A stretch of DNA of 64,000 nt from Synaphobranchus kaupii (taxonomy: Eukaryota; Chordata; Actinopteri; Anguilliformes; Synaphobranchidae), in assembly GCA_029718625.1 (NCBI GenBank), contig CM056391.1, positions 8,603,492 through 8,667,491 on the forward strand. Reading direction: 5' to 3'. How positions within the stretch are numbered: position 1 is the first letter of the stretch; each line of letters opens with the position of its first letter. Positions 11,689 to 22,965 of the stretch are shown in pieces. Under the pieces are notes generated by a model. The model was not told where the DNA came from. It made no database searches and worked only from the letters and a program-made list of their open reading frames with translations. The position numbers and the translations under genes are program-made.

Positions 11689-12774
11689 GGCTGCATTTCT
11701 TCTCAATTACTGTACAGAGCTGTTTCAAATAATGGCCAAAATATATTTTGAATTCATATATAGTATGACACGAAATGACTATATTTGCACTTCAATCTAC
11801 CTGCATTTTATTTTTCATCACCTTTGGCATTAGCATGGAACATGGAGTCATGGTTTATACGCAGAGATCCAAGAGTATGTTGGGATGGCAGTGGTTATAG
11901 ATGAAAGCTCGCTACCCCGTGGGGTTCTTTCGCTTGCAGCTCTTTGTGATTTTTAGCGCTTGCCGGTGTGAAAAGCAGCATCGGTTTGACATGGAGCCTT
12001 CCGGAAGACAGCGCCACGCTTCTCTGCACGTTCCCGAACGGCGGAGGTTGCGCTGATGAAAGCGGAGGGGTGAATATATTTGGGAGTTCCAAACTGGGAG
12101 AAGCGAGGAGAAGAAATCAAAGGGGAAAAAAAATTCTTACAGCCGTCGCGAATCGCCGAACAGTTGTGATTAATATTTCATTGCGTTCTGTGCAACACAA
12201 CAGCACCTTTTGCAGCGATGTGTTGGTGAATTTCAGCTTCTCCCAAACGGGAGAAGGACTGCTGGGAATCATTAGCTGATGTGACATTCCTGGCCTTTAA
12301 AATACACTATAGTGTCCTCCTGCCTAAAATCCACTCGCACACAAATATGGAGCTCAGGGTAGATTAGAGATGGATGGAGAGCCAGGTGTGGTTGAGCAAC
12401 AATTCTGATATAATTACAATATCAACATGGCTAAACTGTCCTTGTTTGGATGGGAGATAGATGAGGTAGATTTGGAATAATTTTCTGGGCAAAGACCGCA
12501 TAGGCAGGCTGGTCAATCACAAGATTCCAATGCATTCTCCTGCTTAAATCGGAAAGGCTGGAAAAGCTGAAATTCTCCTTATTGAAGAACTCAGAGTGAT
12601 CGGGTAATTATGCCAGGCTACGGTTGGGTTATAGAGTTTGGGAATCTGAGAATATTGACCAAGTATTTTAAGGTTTAATTTAAGGGGGCATCATGCCAAA
12701 GGATTCTGTTTTCAATGTTGTCCCTTATGCTTGTAAAATACAAAATATCTAAGCTCAAAACACAACACAATATT
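11689..12774. other. Gene-free stretch with a CpG-richer patch
   Basis: A GC- and CpG-richer patch at about 11900-12170 (GGAGCCTTCCGGAAGACAGC, CGAACGGCGGAGG) stands out from its AT-rich surroundings. It contains a 103-codon open frame with no recognised domain. It could be a regulatory element; nothing more can be said. Confidence 0.3.
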
Positions 12775-12832
12775 CAGTGTAAAATTAACTCTGACAGTGT
12801 ACTTTTAACAGTGTACTTTTTTGGACACTGTG
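12775..12832. mobile_element. Fragment of the CACAGTAAAATG MITE family
   Basis: CAGTGTAAAATTAACTCTGAC with AGTGTACTTTTAACAGTG matches one arm of the element seen complete at 642-780 and 16881-16990. Only a partial, diverged copy remains. Confidence 0.5.
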
Positions 12833-12965
12833 AGATATGAATTTCGTAGTGAAAATATGCGTTAGCATTTTATCAACCCAACAAAAGATAGGCATTTGAT
12901 TTAATGGCTTGTTTCATCTGCAGGGAAGAAAAAAAAAACTTTTTGTTCTTTATCTACTGGAGACA

Positions 12966-13066
12966 AGCATTTCTCTCTGTTCAGTCAAGCAGACCTCAAC
13001 CAATCAAACGGCATTTCTCTCTGTTCAGTCAAGCAGACCACAACCAATCAAACGGCATTTCTTCTG
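12966..13066. repeat. Tandem duplication of about 50 bp
   Basis: The segment GCATTTCTCTCTGTTCAGTC, AAGCAGACC, CAACCAATCAAACG occurs twice in direct tandem with a single T/A difference (ACCTCAACC versus ACCACAACC). Each copy includes a CCAAT word. Confidence 0.85.
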
Positions 13067-13419
13067 TGTCCTGACCCTGAATAATTGACCTTGATGTTTG
13101 ACACAAGAATTTTAATAGACCCCCGGCATAGTTGTTTAGCTCTATTGTATTAGCACTCAATGCTGACTGCAGTCTGTTTATCAGACTTAACACAAAATTA
13201 AAGAGGCCTCACGTTTATCACAAATATCATTATCATTCTTGTACAGTATTTCAAATGCGTTTATAAATTCATATTTTTATTTAATTTATAAACATTTATT
13301 ATTCCTTTTCATCCTAAATCCTATGTTTAATTAGATATTTAAACATGTTATAAAACAGTATAATTGAAACCTCCTCCACCCACCCTCCACCCAGAACTAA
13401 GATTTAGTAAAAATCATTT

Positions 13420-13456
<37 letters not shown>
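13420..13456. repeat. (TAA)n microsatellite
   Basis: An uninterrupted run of TAA/AAT trinucleotides of about 12 units. Confidence 0.95.
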
Positions 13457-14902
13457 TATTTGTTCTATGAGATTGTTCTAGGCCACATTCCCACCTAAAA
13501 TATCCTAGAGATAGTTGGTGTCAGTTTATAATATAAAATCAGTATGCAGTTTAAGATTTAGTGTGTTTCTCCCAGTTGACTCACATCAATATAATCAAAA
13601 GACAGTAAATTGTGGAAGAAAAATGCTCATGTCCACAATCAAATGAGCTTTCTCAGATTAAACGGTATTCACACATTCGTGCAGATGCAATTGTTTATAA
13701 ATCAAAGCATCATATTGTGGCATATTGTCTGTTATGGGGAATTCCCACACAACTTAACGAGAGTAAAGCAATATGACGTAATTGTAATAAACATGGCAGA
13801 ATATACATGTTTGCCAAAATAATATTTTTTATAAAATGGCACGTCCTAATAATGAATCGGTTAACAATGTGCTAACCAGTCATGCCAAACAATTCCTGAG
13901 AAATTTGGGTTGGGTACTTTAACATATGTGCTCATTTGGGAAGTGATTGGAATGTGGAAAAGAGTTGTCCAGAGTTTGGACGAATGCAGAAATCGTCTTC
14001 CATTGGAAACTGCCATTCTCGGCACCCCCAGGAAAATGTCCCGTAAAATCAATCAAAATTGAGCTTCCCAGACCCCCCCCCCCCCCCAAAAAAAAAAAAA
14101 AAAACGTCTCTTTAACAATTAGGACGGATGGTCCATTGTTTGTGCTCTACCCCTTAACCCTGAAGCAACATTTCAACTGAACCTTTTTCATTCTCTTTGA
14201 AGCAAGGCATCCTGCCAATCACACCCCGCTGGAACAAAACGGGGAAAGTCCTGCTACCCTGCACTGTTTAAGTGTGTGTGCGTATCTGTCTGTCTGGGAA
14301 TTTTGTTTTGGTCATTCAAATGTGAAACGTGAAAATCTAAATCAGAAGACAGTTTCGGCAAATAATTTTCACCGTATCTTCACAGTTTCAAATGCATCCT
14401 GACCGAGAGGTAGTTATGCGCTCGGAGCTTGCTTCTGGATTTGCTTCAACGTTAAACTGGGTGCACCCCTGTAAAACAAGCACATGTTTTATTCCTCTCT
14501 TTCTGAACAAACTTCTGAGACTTTTTTTTCTGAGCAGATAGGAAAGGTATCCACCCTAATTTCCCATGGCCCAGCCTGACCAGCAGTAAGGGAAAATAGC
14601 ATTATAGTTCCGTGCTATGTCCTATGCTAATTGTTTGGTCTCTCTGAGCGCTGCAAATGAAATCATGTGTAATTGTGCCGCTTGTTAGAAATGTGGTTAA
14701 CAGCTGATGGCTTTTCCATACATTTCAGCAGTTATTTGCATGTATTTAACGGATTGCTTCCACAGCTGAACTCCAACTGGTGGGGGAACATTAGAGCACT
14801 CGTACAACAACATTACAGATGTGAATTTGATCCCAGATTTCTACAAAGGGAGCATAATTATCTTATCAGATTCAAGAATGGCAAGGAACGCCACTTGAAC
14901 TG
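13457..14902. other. Gene-free stretch
   Basis: It contains a poly-C/poly-A junction at 14074-14104 and no recognisable exon, RNA gene or transposon. Open frames of 60-80 codons show no domains. Confidence 0.35.
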
Positions 14903-15015
14903 TACACAGTAAAATGTATGTTGTTAAATCAGCACTATATGTTTATAGGAGACCTTTTTTTTTTTTTTTTTACTATATCACAGTAAAATGTACTCTATCA
15001 GTGCAAAATGTTTAA
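14903..15015. mobile_element. Diverged copies of the CACAGTAAAATG MITE ends
   Basis: ACACAGTAAAATGTATGTTG at 14904 and TCACAGTAAAATGTACTC at about 14980 are two same-direction ends of the family, separated by a poly-T run. This suggests a rearranged copy or two abutting fragments. Confidence 0.5.
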
Positions 15016-16489
15016 CACTAAACATTTTTCTGTGTGTATCTCCTTTCGTTTTTGTGGTTTTTATTTTGTCGAGCGTAGTATCCAGTCACTTTTTCCACAG
15101 GAGCGGCAGCACTTCGACACCGACTGACACTCTAGGAAATTGGGTTTGCGTTGCAAACCGGCAAAACACTTCAACAAATGCTGTTTCAGCTTTGAGGGTA
15201 AAGCAAAAATAAAAAATCCGTACCATGTCAAAGAACGTTTTCATCAGGGACCTCGAAAATTGTATTTTATTTTGCTGCACTCAAAGTTCCTTCTGTGTTT
15301 TTAAAGTTTTTTTTTTGAAAATATGTTTCCGTATAAAAACAATTTTTTTTGGGTGGTGCATCATTTTAATCCAAATATTATGTGTATCTTTGAACCAAGA
15401 ACATGGTTATGCATGGGAAGACAAACTGAGAAACAACAGCTTTGATCATTGATAATATTTAGTTTTACCAGTTTTTTTTATTTTTATGAATTCTGACACA
15501 AATTGGTGTGGGTGGCGGTCTTACTTGTACCAGCCAGCAATGGGCAGTCAATCGGGACATGTACAGCCAATGTGTGCCACTGCATATTGGGTTGGGAAGT
15601 GTGGTTGGAGGCTTAGGCATGTGTGTTCAGTTCACATCACACCATCTGTCATTCAATAAAAAAAATAATGTTTTTAATTCACGTTTCTGAAATTTCGGGA
15701 GAAAGGATTCAGGATCCGAGCTCGTGGCGCTTTTATACCGCCATTCTCCTCAGCTGGAGACGTCAGGTGCAAGTGAGCTTAAAAAGACTTTTTGAGTTTA
15801 ATGCAAATTTTGGCAGTTCCAATCGAGAATACATTTGCACGTCACATTAAAACTATCTTTTTCCAGGCTCTGGGTAATGGCCTATTACAACTTTAACTTC
15901 TGACTTTCCAAAAAGAACCTGCTGAGCATAGCCAAGGATATTTTAAATTTACGACATGACATTATACCAGTATAAAAGTATTAAAGATTTCTACAGGTAA
16001 GTCAGTCCTACAGGTAAGGGAGATTTCAGCCACTTCCATTCTTTATGTTTGTGAACAGAATCCATGGTCCAGAATCTACCCGAGGATGTGACCATGGGCA
16101 ACAGCCACTAAAGATGATTCTTTGGGAGGAAACATCACCCCAAATACGTAAAAACAATGTATTTTTTAAGTCAGCTGACACAAACAGCCAGAGCATGGGT
16201 TCTCATAGCATATTACCTGATAAGATTTAGCATTCCTAAAATGTTGATGAATGACTCCCAGTGAAGTAGGGTGGAAGAACTCCTGAAAAGTGTATGTACA
16301 TTGACTTTCATTTCATGCTCTCGGCTACTTGTTATTATCTTTAAGGCTTTAAAAATATATGTCTGTACGTGTGCTAGTACCTGTCCTCTGCCCAGCAAAG
16401 AATTTGTCAAATACAGTGTTCTTATCTTTTAATCGTTATCTTGAAAAATGAGTTTCCCTTGCCTCAAGCGCATTTTCAGTGTTCATTCA
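15016..16489. other. Gene-free stretch
   Basis: Short frames only (60-75 codons), none with a recognised protein, and T-rich homopolymers. No structured RNA is seen. Confidence 0.35.
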
Positions 16490-16578
16490 GTGTTAACTGT
16501 GCTTATATATGAGCCCACAAGAGATACAAATGTACTCCGATCAGTGTAAAATGTACTCTTGTGAGAGTTGATTTTCAG
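16490..16578. mobile_element. Fragment of the CACAGTAAAATG MITE family
   Basis: The modules GTGTTAACTGTGC, ATATGAGCCCACAAG, CAGTGTAAAATGTACTC and GTGAGAGTTGATTTT are those of the family in scrambled or diverged form. Confidence 0.5.
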
Positions 16579-16880
16579 AGGATGTCGCAGCGATGGAATT
16601 GACCTACAATTATGATTTTGGCATTCCAAATTAGGAGAAGAAAGAATAAAGTGTTCTTTAGCAGGGTGTTGCTGCTAAAAGAACATCCCAGAAATATGTG
16701 TTACAGGACTAATTATTTCTAGCTGCACTTATCAAAGTCTTCCTCTCACTAATTGTGTTGTGCCTGGGCAATGGTGACCTTTGACCTTTGAATTTTAAAG
16801 CACAGAAAAGCATTTCCCACAGAGAGGCAACTAAGTAAAGGTTTACTTTAGGTCAGTGCCAGGATACGTTTGCACTGTCA

Positions 16881-16990
16881 CACAGTAAAGTGGCCGGTGT
16901 TAATTCAAACCGAGTGTATAAACATGATGAGTCCAATAGGGACCATTGTACTCTATAAGAGTTGATTTAACACCAAACCTTTTTACTGTG
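16881..16990. mobile_element. Palindromic MITE, CACAGTAAAATG family, near-complete
   Basis: Left end CACAGTAAAGTGGCCGGTG, right end CACCAAACCTTTTTACTGTG. Internal GATGAGTCCAATAGGGACC and TAAGAGTTGATTTAACACC correspond to the arm of the copy at 642-780. About 110 bp, no coding capacity. Confidence 0.75.
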
Positions 16991-17084
16991 CAGTTAGCAT
17001 ATCCACTGAATTCCAGTTTAAAAGGGATTCGATGTCGCAATTCCAGCTTTAGAAAAAAATTTTTTTTCTCCACTGTGCGAAAAA

Positions 17085-17445
17085 TGAGCCTAGCCTAGCA
17101 CGTGCGCGCAGGCAGGGGAGGCGTGCGATTGGCTAAACGCTGGGGGGGGGGGGGTTAAAAAGCACACGCATGTTTCTCGTACCGACGGGCCAATCTGAGA
17201 GGGACTGGAGTGCGGGGCACTTAGAATATAATAGCCATTCACAGCCCCCCGCCCCCCCCCCTGTGAGACGCAGTGTGAATGAGGAAGGGAGCGATGTGTT
17301 CGGAATGCCTGCTCACGGATCGCCCTTTTCCATGCGGGGCTAGCGTCCTTCCCGGGAATACTCTTCTGCGAGCTGTACAAACACGGCAGGAAAGCTCGGC
17401 GTAAAATCAACTCCGAGAAAACATCTTACGCTTGGGGGGAAGTGC
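17085..17445. promoter_or_regulatory. GC/CpG-rich patch with CCAAT words, possible regulatory element
   Basis: In an AT-rich setting this interval is GC- and CpG-rich and carries GATTGGCTAAA (inverted CCAAT), GGGCCAATCTG, a G13 and a C9 tract and a TTAAAAAG word. That is promoter-like, but no flanking exon is recognised on either strand, so the call is tentative. Confidence 0.25.
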
Positions 17446-17529
17446 CTTTCGTCCAGTGTAGACTCGTATAAATTCTGTTACTGTTTAGGTAACACTGCAG
17501 ATACACTGTAGGGAAGACACATACTCAGA

Positions 17530-17687
17530 CACACTCATTCCACAGACTCTTACACACTCATCCCACAGACTCTTACACACTCATCCCACAGACTCATACA
17601 CAGTCATTCCACAGACTCTTACACACTCATCCCACAAACTCATACACACTCATTCCACAGACTCTTACACACTCATCCCACAGATGG
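17530..17687. repeat. Minisatellite, seven units of 23 bp
   Basis: Units read CACACTCATTCCACAGACTC plus TTA, with CATCCC/CATTCC and CTTA/CATA variants alternating. Seven units in perfect 23-bp register. Confidence 0.9.
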
Positions 17688-17787
17688 TCTGACAGGTAAA
17701 AATCTGAGGGGAAAAAAAAAAGGTGCATCTATTATCAGTCGATGAACCAGTTTGTTGCAGTTTTATTTATATGTGGCAAAGATATTA

Positions 17788-17888
17788 AATTACACTCTTA
17801 TTTTAACACTAATAGACATTGCCCCCATTGGACTCGTTGTAACACTGTTAGAGTTGATTAACACTGTTAGAGTTGATTTTTCTGTGTG
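17788..17888. mobile_element. Diverged copy of the CACAGTAAAATG MITE family
   Basis: TTTTAACACTAATAGACATTG, CCCCATTGGACTCG and two copies of AACACTGTTAGAGTTGATT followed by TTTCTGTGTG match the internal arm and one terminus of the family. The AACACTGTTAGAGTTGATT module is tandemly duplicated here. Confidence 0.6.
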
Positions 17889-18082
17889 CCCATTTGTCCC
17901 CAGAATGAGGCCTCCTTTTCTGGAGATGGTGTTGATTCCTAGCGCTTAGATTGTGCTACAGCTTGCAAGTAAATGTCCTCATGGCTCCGAGAGATGAAAT
18001 ACTGTATCTTGTTCATATGACCTTACGGTATGAAAGGAGTAACGGTATTAGAAACCTCCAGTGGCCTACAATAACACCATCC

Positions 18083-18302
18083 TGAGCTGGGGTGGGTTGA
18101 TACATGGGTGGGTGAGCTGGGCTGGGTTGATACATGGGTGGGTGAGCTGGGGTGGGTTGATACATGGGTGGGTGAGCTGGGCTGGGTGAGCTGGGGTGGG
18201 TTGATACATGGGTGGGTGAGCTGGGCTGGGTTGATACATGGGTGGGTGAGCTGGGCTGGGTTGATACATGGGTGGGTGAGCTGGGCTGGGTTGATACATG
18301 GG
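18083..18302. repeat. Minisatellite, about seven units of 30 bp
   Basis: The unit is GAGCTGGGCTGGGTTGATAC with ATGGGTGGGT. One truncated unit (GAGCTGGGCTGGGT) at about 18174-18187 breaks the register. It keeps a frame open on each strand because 30 is a multiple of 3. Confidence 0.9.
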
Positions 18303-19744
18303 TAAATGCACTTCTTACGGTGTTGACGTCATTGTGCAAAGTCAATTAGCTAGTGAATCTCGGATCAATTAGTCCGTCATATTCAGAGAAGCTCAGCAAT
18401 TCAATGAAGCAACTCTGTGTTTGCAAATGTGGTTTACTACCTTTAATTTCTCAGTGAAATTATGGGCCGATTTCCATGTCTAGTGTTGTCTGATGTTTAA
18501 CAATATGAACAATACTGTGTGCATGTTTTCATAACCTCTGATGCGTAGATATAATGAGATTTTTTTGTTGTTGTTGTTGTTGCCTTGAAGCACTGAAGCA
18601 CCCCAGGATAATTTATCTAAAGAAAGAGCGTTTTCCACTGCTGATAACAATCTTTGTCAGGATGGTGAAATCCCGCCGTGCGATTGCAGGAACGAGCAGA
18701 GCGACCTCAATTAACCTATTGGCAATGGACAACTATCACAAAGAAAAAAAAAACAGCACTACACCGCGCTTTGGGATTGAGAGGGAAGCGAGGGACAGGC
18801 GGAGCGGGTCACCTGATGTCTGCGATGTGAAGAACACGGTCTGTTCTCCTTCAAGTCCCTCCTCCCTCCTCCTTTTATTTACTGTACAGCGGTTTCAATT
18901 GAACAGGGATGGAAATAGGATTCCAGCAACGGAATGGCGCACAATGCCCGGCAAAGCCCTCTTTTGAAGCGAATCCGCTAGTGGAGGAAAAAAAAAAAAA
19001 AAAAGGTTATTACTTAGTTAGCTAGCTGCAGGGCTCACCAACAATTAAGAAAACCATTCATGTCTTTTCATACATCCAACTGGACAAAAACCTCCTTTTT
19101 AATAATAAAAAAAAAAGAAAAATCCTTATTAGAGTGAGGTCTACTCATGGCAAAGCCTCTTTTTAAAATCAGAAGCACACCACACAGCCTGCGGAACAAA
19201 TGGAAAGTTTTCTTTTTAACCGAAGTAATGCCCCCAGGCCAGTTTAATTGGACCAATCCTCGTCTGTGAACTGGCTGAGCTGATTAAATTGAGCGATTTG
19301 TTTTCTGGAAGCTGGGGGACAATCGGACTGAATGGGACAGGAGATGTGTGTATTAGCGACTTGCTTCGAGTGGCCGGAGAGGCATACACGTTTTTCAGGA
19401 CATTTGCACTATGGCTAAAGAGACCTTCCAATGACTAACAAAAGACCACCGCCGCCCCCCCAACTCCCCCCCACAACTCGCCCCGACCTTTTAAATTGTG
19501 AAGGAATGACTACAAAAATACTAAGTACTTACGTACTATGGAATCAATACCCAAATTAAAAATGTTACAAAACGGCAAACAATCTAAAATATACCGTGAA
19601 TAAAATTGACGTTCCCAATAGATATGTAGTTTAACCAAATCTGCATACAGTAGTCATAAGCATAAGTAGTCATTGCTTATAAGGCTTCCTTATACAGAGC
19701 TGTTTTTAAAGCTTAGTTAGACTTTAGTTAACACAGTGAAATCG
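18303..19744. other. Gene-free stretch, possible conserved non-coding sequence
   Basis: No exon is recognised. At 19180-19430 the sequence is complex and holds homeodomain-type words (TTTAATTGG, GATTAAATTGAG), which is how vertebrate conserved non-coding elements often look. Conservation cannot be judged from one sequence. Confidence 0.25.
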
Positions 19745-19850
19745 ACGCTTCTTTAAGCGGTTCCAGTTAAGCACCTTTGCTCAGTGTTACAAGGGCAGTG
19801 CCCCACCTGGGAATCAAGTCTGCAATCCCCACGCCAACATCCTCTTCATG
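19745..19850 (-). mobile_element. Diverged tRNA-derived SINE fragment
   Basis: AGTTAAGCACC, CAAGGGCAGTGCCCCACC and TGGGAATCAAGTCTGCAA match, in the minus orientation, the body-to-box B part of the SINE at 48610-48848. The head and tail are missing or too diverged to place. Confidence 0.6.
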
Positions 19851-19962
19851 TTCAGCCTGATACCGTTAATGCGCGGCATTTAGTCCCGCGACAAGGGGGC
19901 CGCCAAGTTTGCACTGTTGGACCAGACAGACCCCCATTTTACCCTTCCTGTTAGCAGAGATG

Positions 19963-20117
19963 TGAGGGAGAGAGGGGGGGGGGGGGGGGGGGGGGTTGAG
20001 CAGAGAAAGAGGGAGAGGGGAGGGAGTCAGAGAGAGGGAAGAGTAGAGCTGAGAGACAGAAAGAAAGGGAGAGGAGAGAGAAAGAAAGTGAGAGAGAGAG
20101 AGAGAGAGAGAGAGAAA
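19963..20117. repeat. Purine tract: poly-G run then GA-rich sequence
   Basis: A run of about 22 G at 19974-19995 is followed by about 120 bp of GA-rich sequence ending in (GA)n at 20089-20115. Homopurine/homopyrimidine tracts of this kind can adopt triplex forms. Confidence 0.9.
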
Positions 20118-22549
20118 GCACTTGAGTCTGGAGTTGCTGATTGTCTTTCCTGTAGACAGGGATGTGTCTGGAGGCAGAGCCTTATTGATTTTTCCCACGC
20201 TGCTCTCTTCAGCACTGCCCTTCCCAGTGCCAGACACTACCCACAATCCTCTGCGCCGGCCAGCGGTCTGGCCCTACCTGCTTCTGCTTCAAAAGACAAC
20301 TCTGAGTCACCCCCAAAAAAAAAAATACAACATCAGTGAAATCTCCTCAGATCGCTCTGTCTTTGGTTGAAGGGGGTATAGCGATAAATCCATTAGCATA
20401 TTTATTGGAAAACCTGAATACAACTCAGTCAAATATTTTGTAAGAGCACAAAAAAAGAAAAGAAAAATCCAACAGGTTTTGCCTGGTGAGACAGAAGGGA
20501 ACATAATTTCTAGCGTAACTAAAAACAAGCTGGTTGCTGCGGCAACTTTGTAATTTGTAAACCACACGATTACTCAGGAGGGGGGGGGGGGGGGGGGAGA
20601 TGACGGTGTCGCGAAATAAGCCTTTTAAAGTCGGCTTTTATTCATATAACTGCAAGTAGGTGGGTGCACAAGCACAGAGCAGGTGTACTCCTCTTTGTGG
20701 GGAGAGACGAGGTTACGCTCCTCTGTAAGCCTACACAAGCCACGCTACGCCAAAGCATGCCGCAATTTCAGTTCTGTTTAGACTGTACACACGGAGTGTG
20801 CTCGTCGCTGGGCGAGTCCCACAATGCACCTCTTTGTGTTCCATCACAGGCGTGACTGGGTTCCAACCACAGGTCTTACACCCTGTGGCACGTTTTCACT
20901 CACCCTCAGTGTTAAGGCTGGGACAAGCAATGCTCTCATTTTTAGAAACAAAGAAGTTAAAAATACGATTTAAAAAAATGCAATAATAGAATAATAAAAG
21001 TGGAATATGATTTATTACTGCCTAAGTCATAAGATAATTGAGTGAGAAGTGGGGGCCTGTGACATTGAGTTAAATGTACGACCTCCTGACCTTGGACTTT
21101 CCAGTTTAACGGACGCAGTCTCCTTCACTTCCCTCTTTTATTCTGTTTCTGGGTTTTTTTATCGCCCCGGTAATTCATCCTGCACTGTGGGGGTTTCTCT
21201 TCATCTCCTCTTTCCATTTTGTATCCAAGTAACCGAACAACAGCCCAACAGATCAAAATGCAAACATAAACCAGGTACAATCAAATCACCGTAAATCAAA
21301 ACTCGCTGAAAGATATGAATGCAGACTGTGCTCGGTACAGTGTAGACGTAGCAGGAGGACGATGCTTTCTGTTCACCGGCCATCGCAGGTGTAGGTAAAT
21401 ATGAAATACATATTGACACTAAGTACATTATTACCCAAAAAGCCTACCTATTTATGATGTGCATCAGAATATTCCATTTCTTAAGGGATGTCAGAGTGGT
21501 TCATAGTGTAATGGCAGCTTCTTAAGTGTCACTAATGCACCTTTTTCCCCCCATATCCACTCCATTAACATCAGGGACTGACTGTTAAGACCAGACGTAA
21601 TGCTTACACATCTGTGAGAACTTTCCCCCCTTGATTTTTTTTTCTTCATGTCAGTTTTCACAAACACAGAGCCTGGCGAAGACAATTAAAAATTATCCTC
21701 AGATGAGGTAACGTATCTGCCAAAAAAAATAAATAACCCAAACAAAACAAGACTAAACAAAACAAAAAAACCACAGCTGCTCCACAAGCACCAATCCCAA
21801 AAGTACACACTGGGTAGGAGTGTAAGATGAGGAGTTTATCCGTGGAGAAAGCATGAGGTATTATTTAACCTATCCTCAAACAGCTACCCTTACAAACAAC
21901 ACAAGTTAAGAGACGAGAAAAGGAACAGTCTGTCCTGAAGCTTTACATCTGTACAGACGGGGATAGGCACTCTTTGACATTCATGCTTTTGATACATGAT
22001 GTATGTATTTCATATGTAATATGGGTTGTTTGCCTCTATTTTGTATGGTTTATACATTTGTTCCACCTGCAAAGAAACCTACCCCTCTATCTGAGACGTA
22101 TTTTGTATTTTTTAATAAGATGGTGTTAGTTTGTCCGGCTCTGCTAACAGACCAATATCAGAGACCAGCTGGTAAAACCACTTATGAAAATGTTCCTGAG
22201 GTGATGACACAAACTACTTTCCTGATTTCAAATCTCATGTGACATCAGCCCTTACTCCCTGGATTCTGTCCACTTCCTTCCCACAATTTGCCTCAAATTC
22301 ACTCACTTGCCTGTAATATTCAGGAATTCTAATATGTACGTACCTGGCTTTACCAGAATTGTAGTTCCGTTGGCGGCGGTGGAATCGTACATTCTCAGAA
22401 TACAATTGTAGTTCACATTTGCATTCTCAGTTATTAACTCAGTTATAAACTGCTAAACAAACACTTGAACAAAATGAGGGTTTAATATGAGGTCGTTAAT
22501 AACACACCATTAATTTATTGAACGGCAGTTCACCTGTGTGTAGAGAAGG
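20118..22549. other. Gene-free stretch
   Basis: Holds a poly-G run at 20580-20597. No recognisable exon, RNA gene or transposon terminus. Open frames of 60-86 codons do not resemble known proteins. Confidence 0.35.
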
Positions 22550-22745
22550 GATCTCAAACTAAAAATTGAGGGCCACTATGTCTGCTGGTGTTTGGTGTGT
22601 CAACTCCTAAGCACTTAATTGAGTTAACTTATTTCCATGTACCTTGTTTCCATTGTCAGACATGGCCGACAATCACTTGAAAAACCACAGAAAAAAAACA
22701 GAACAAAAAGACATTGAGGCCATCCAGGACTGGAGTTGGAAATTG
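22550..22745. mobile_element. Fish MITE, GGAGGGCC/GGCC-CCAGGACTGGAG family, copy 1
   Basis: The left side is GATCTCAAACT with GAGGGCCACTATGTCTGCTGG and the right side GAGGCCATCCAGGACTGGAG. Together they form imperfect inverted ends around an AT-rich core with AAGCACTTAATTGAGTTAA. Copies in the same format occur at 26112-26268 and 50184-50361. Confidence 0.65.
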
Positions 22746-22849
22746 ATGTTTAGAATCTGGAGCAGCATGTTCACAACCTTGTAGATCAACATCTCCACTC
22801 ATGAGATTGCAGCTGGGACTGCCTATGAATTCTCACGCGGTCGGTCGAG

Positions 22850-22965
22850 GGGGAAACGGGAGTAAAGACGCTGCGGGCTTTTGAACCACAGGCCTCGCGA
22901 TCCACTCGGCCGCCACGTGAGATACCGCCAAGCCCGCTGAGCTAAAGACAAAGAGCCCAAGCCAA
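22850..22965 (-). mobile_element. tRNA-like (pol III-type) module, probable SINE head
   Basis: On the minus strand: TTAGCTCAGCGGGCTTGGCG (box A-like), GGCGGCCGAGTGGATCGCGA, then GTGGTTCAAAAGCCCGC (box B-like). Box spacing is compatible with a tRNA-derived retroposon. No acceptor stem pairing is visible, so a functional tRNA is not proposed. Confidence 0.5.

Noticed and set aside
19917..20339. 140-codon Arg/Gly/Glu-rich frame and its Leu/Ser-rich antisense
   Set aside because: Translation of a poly-G and GA-rich tract.
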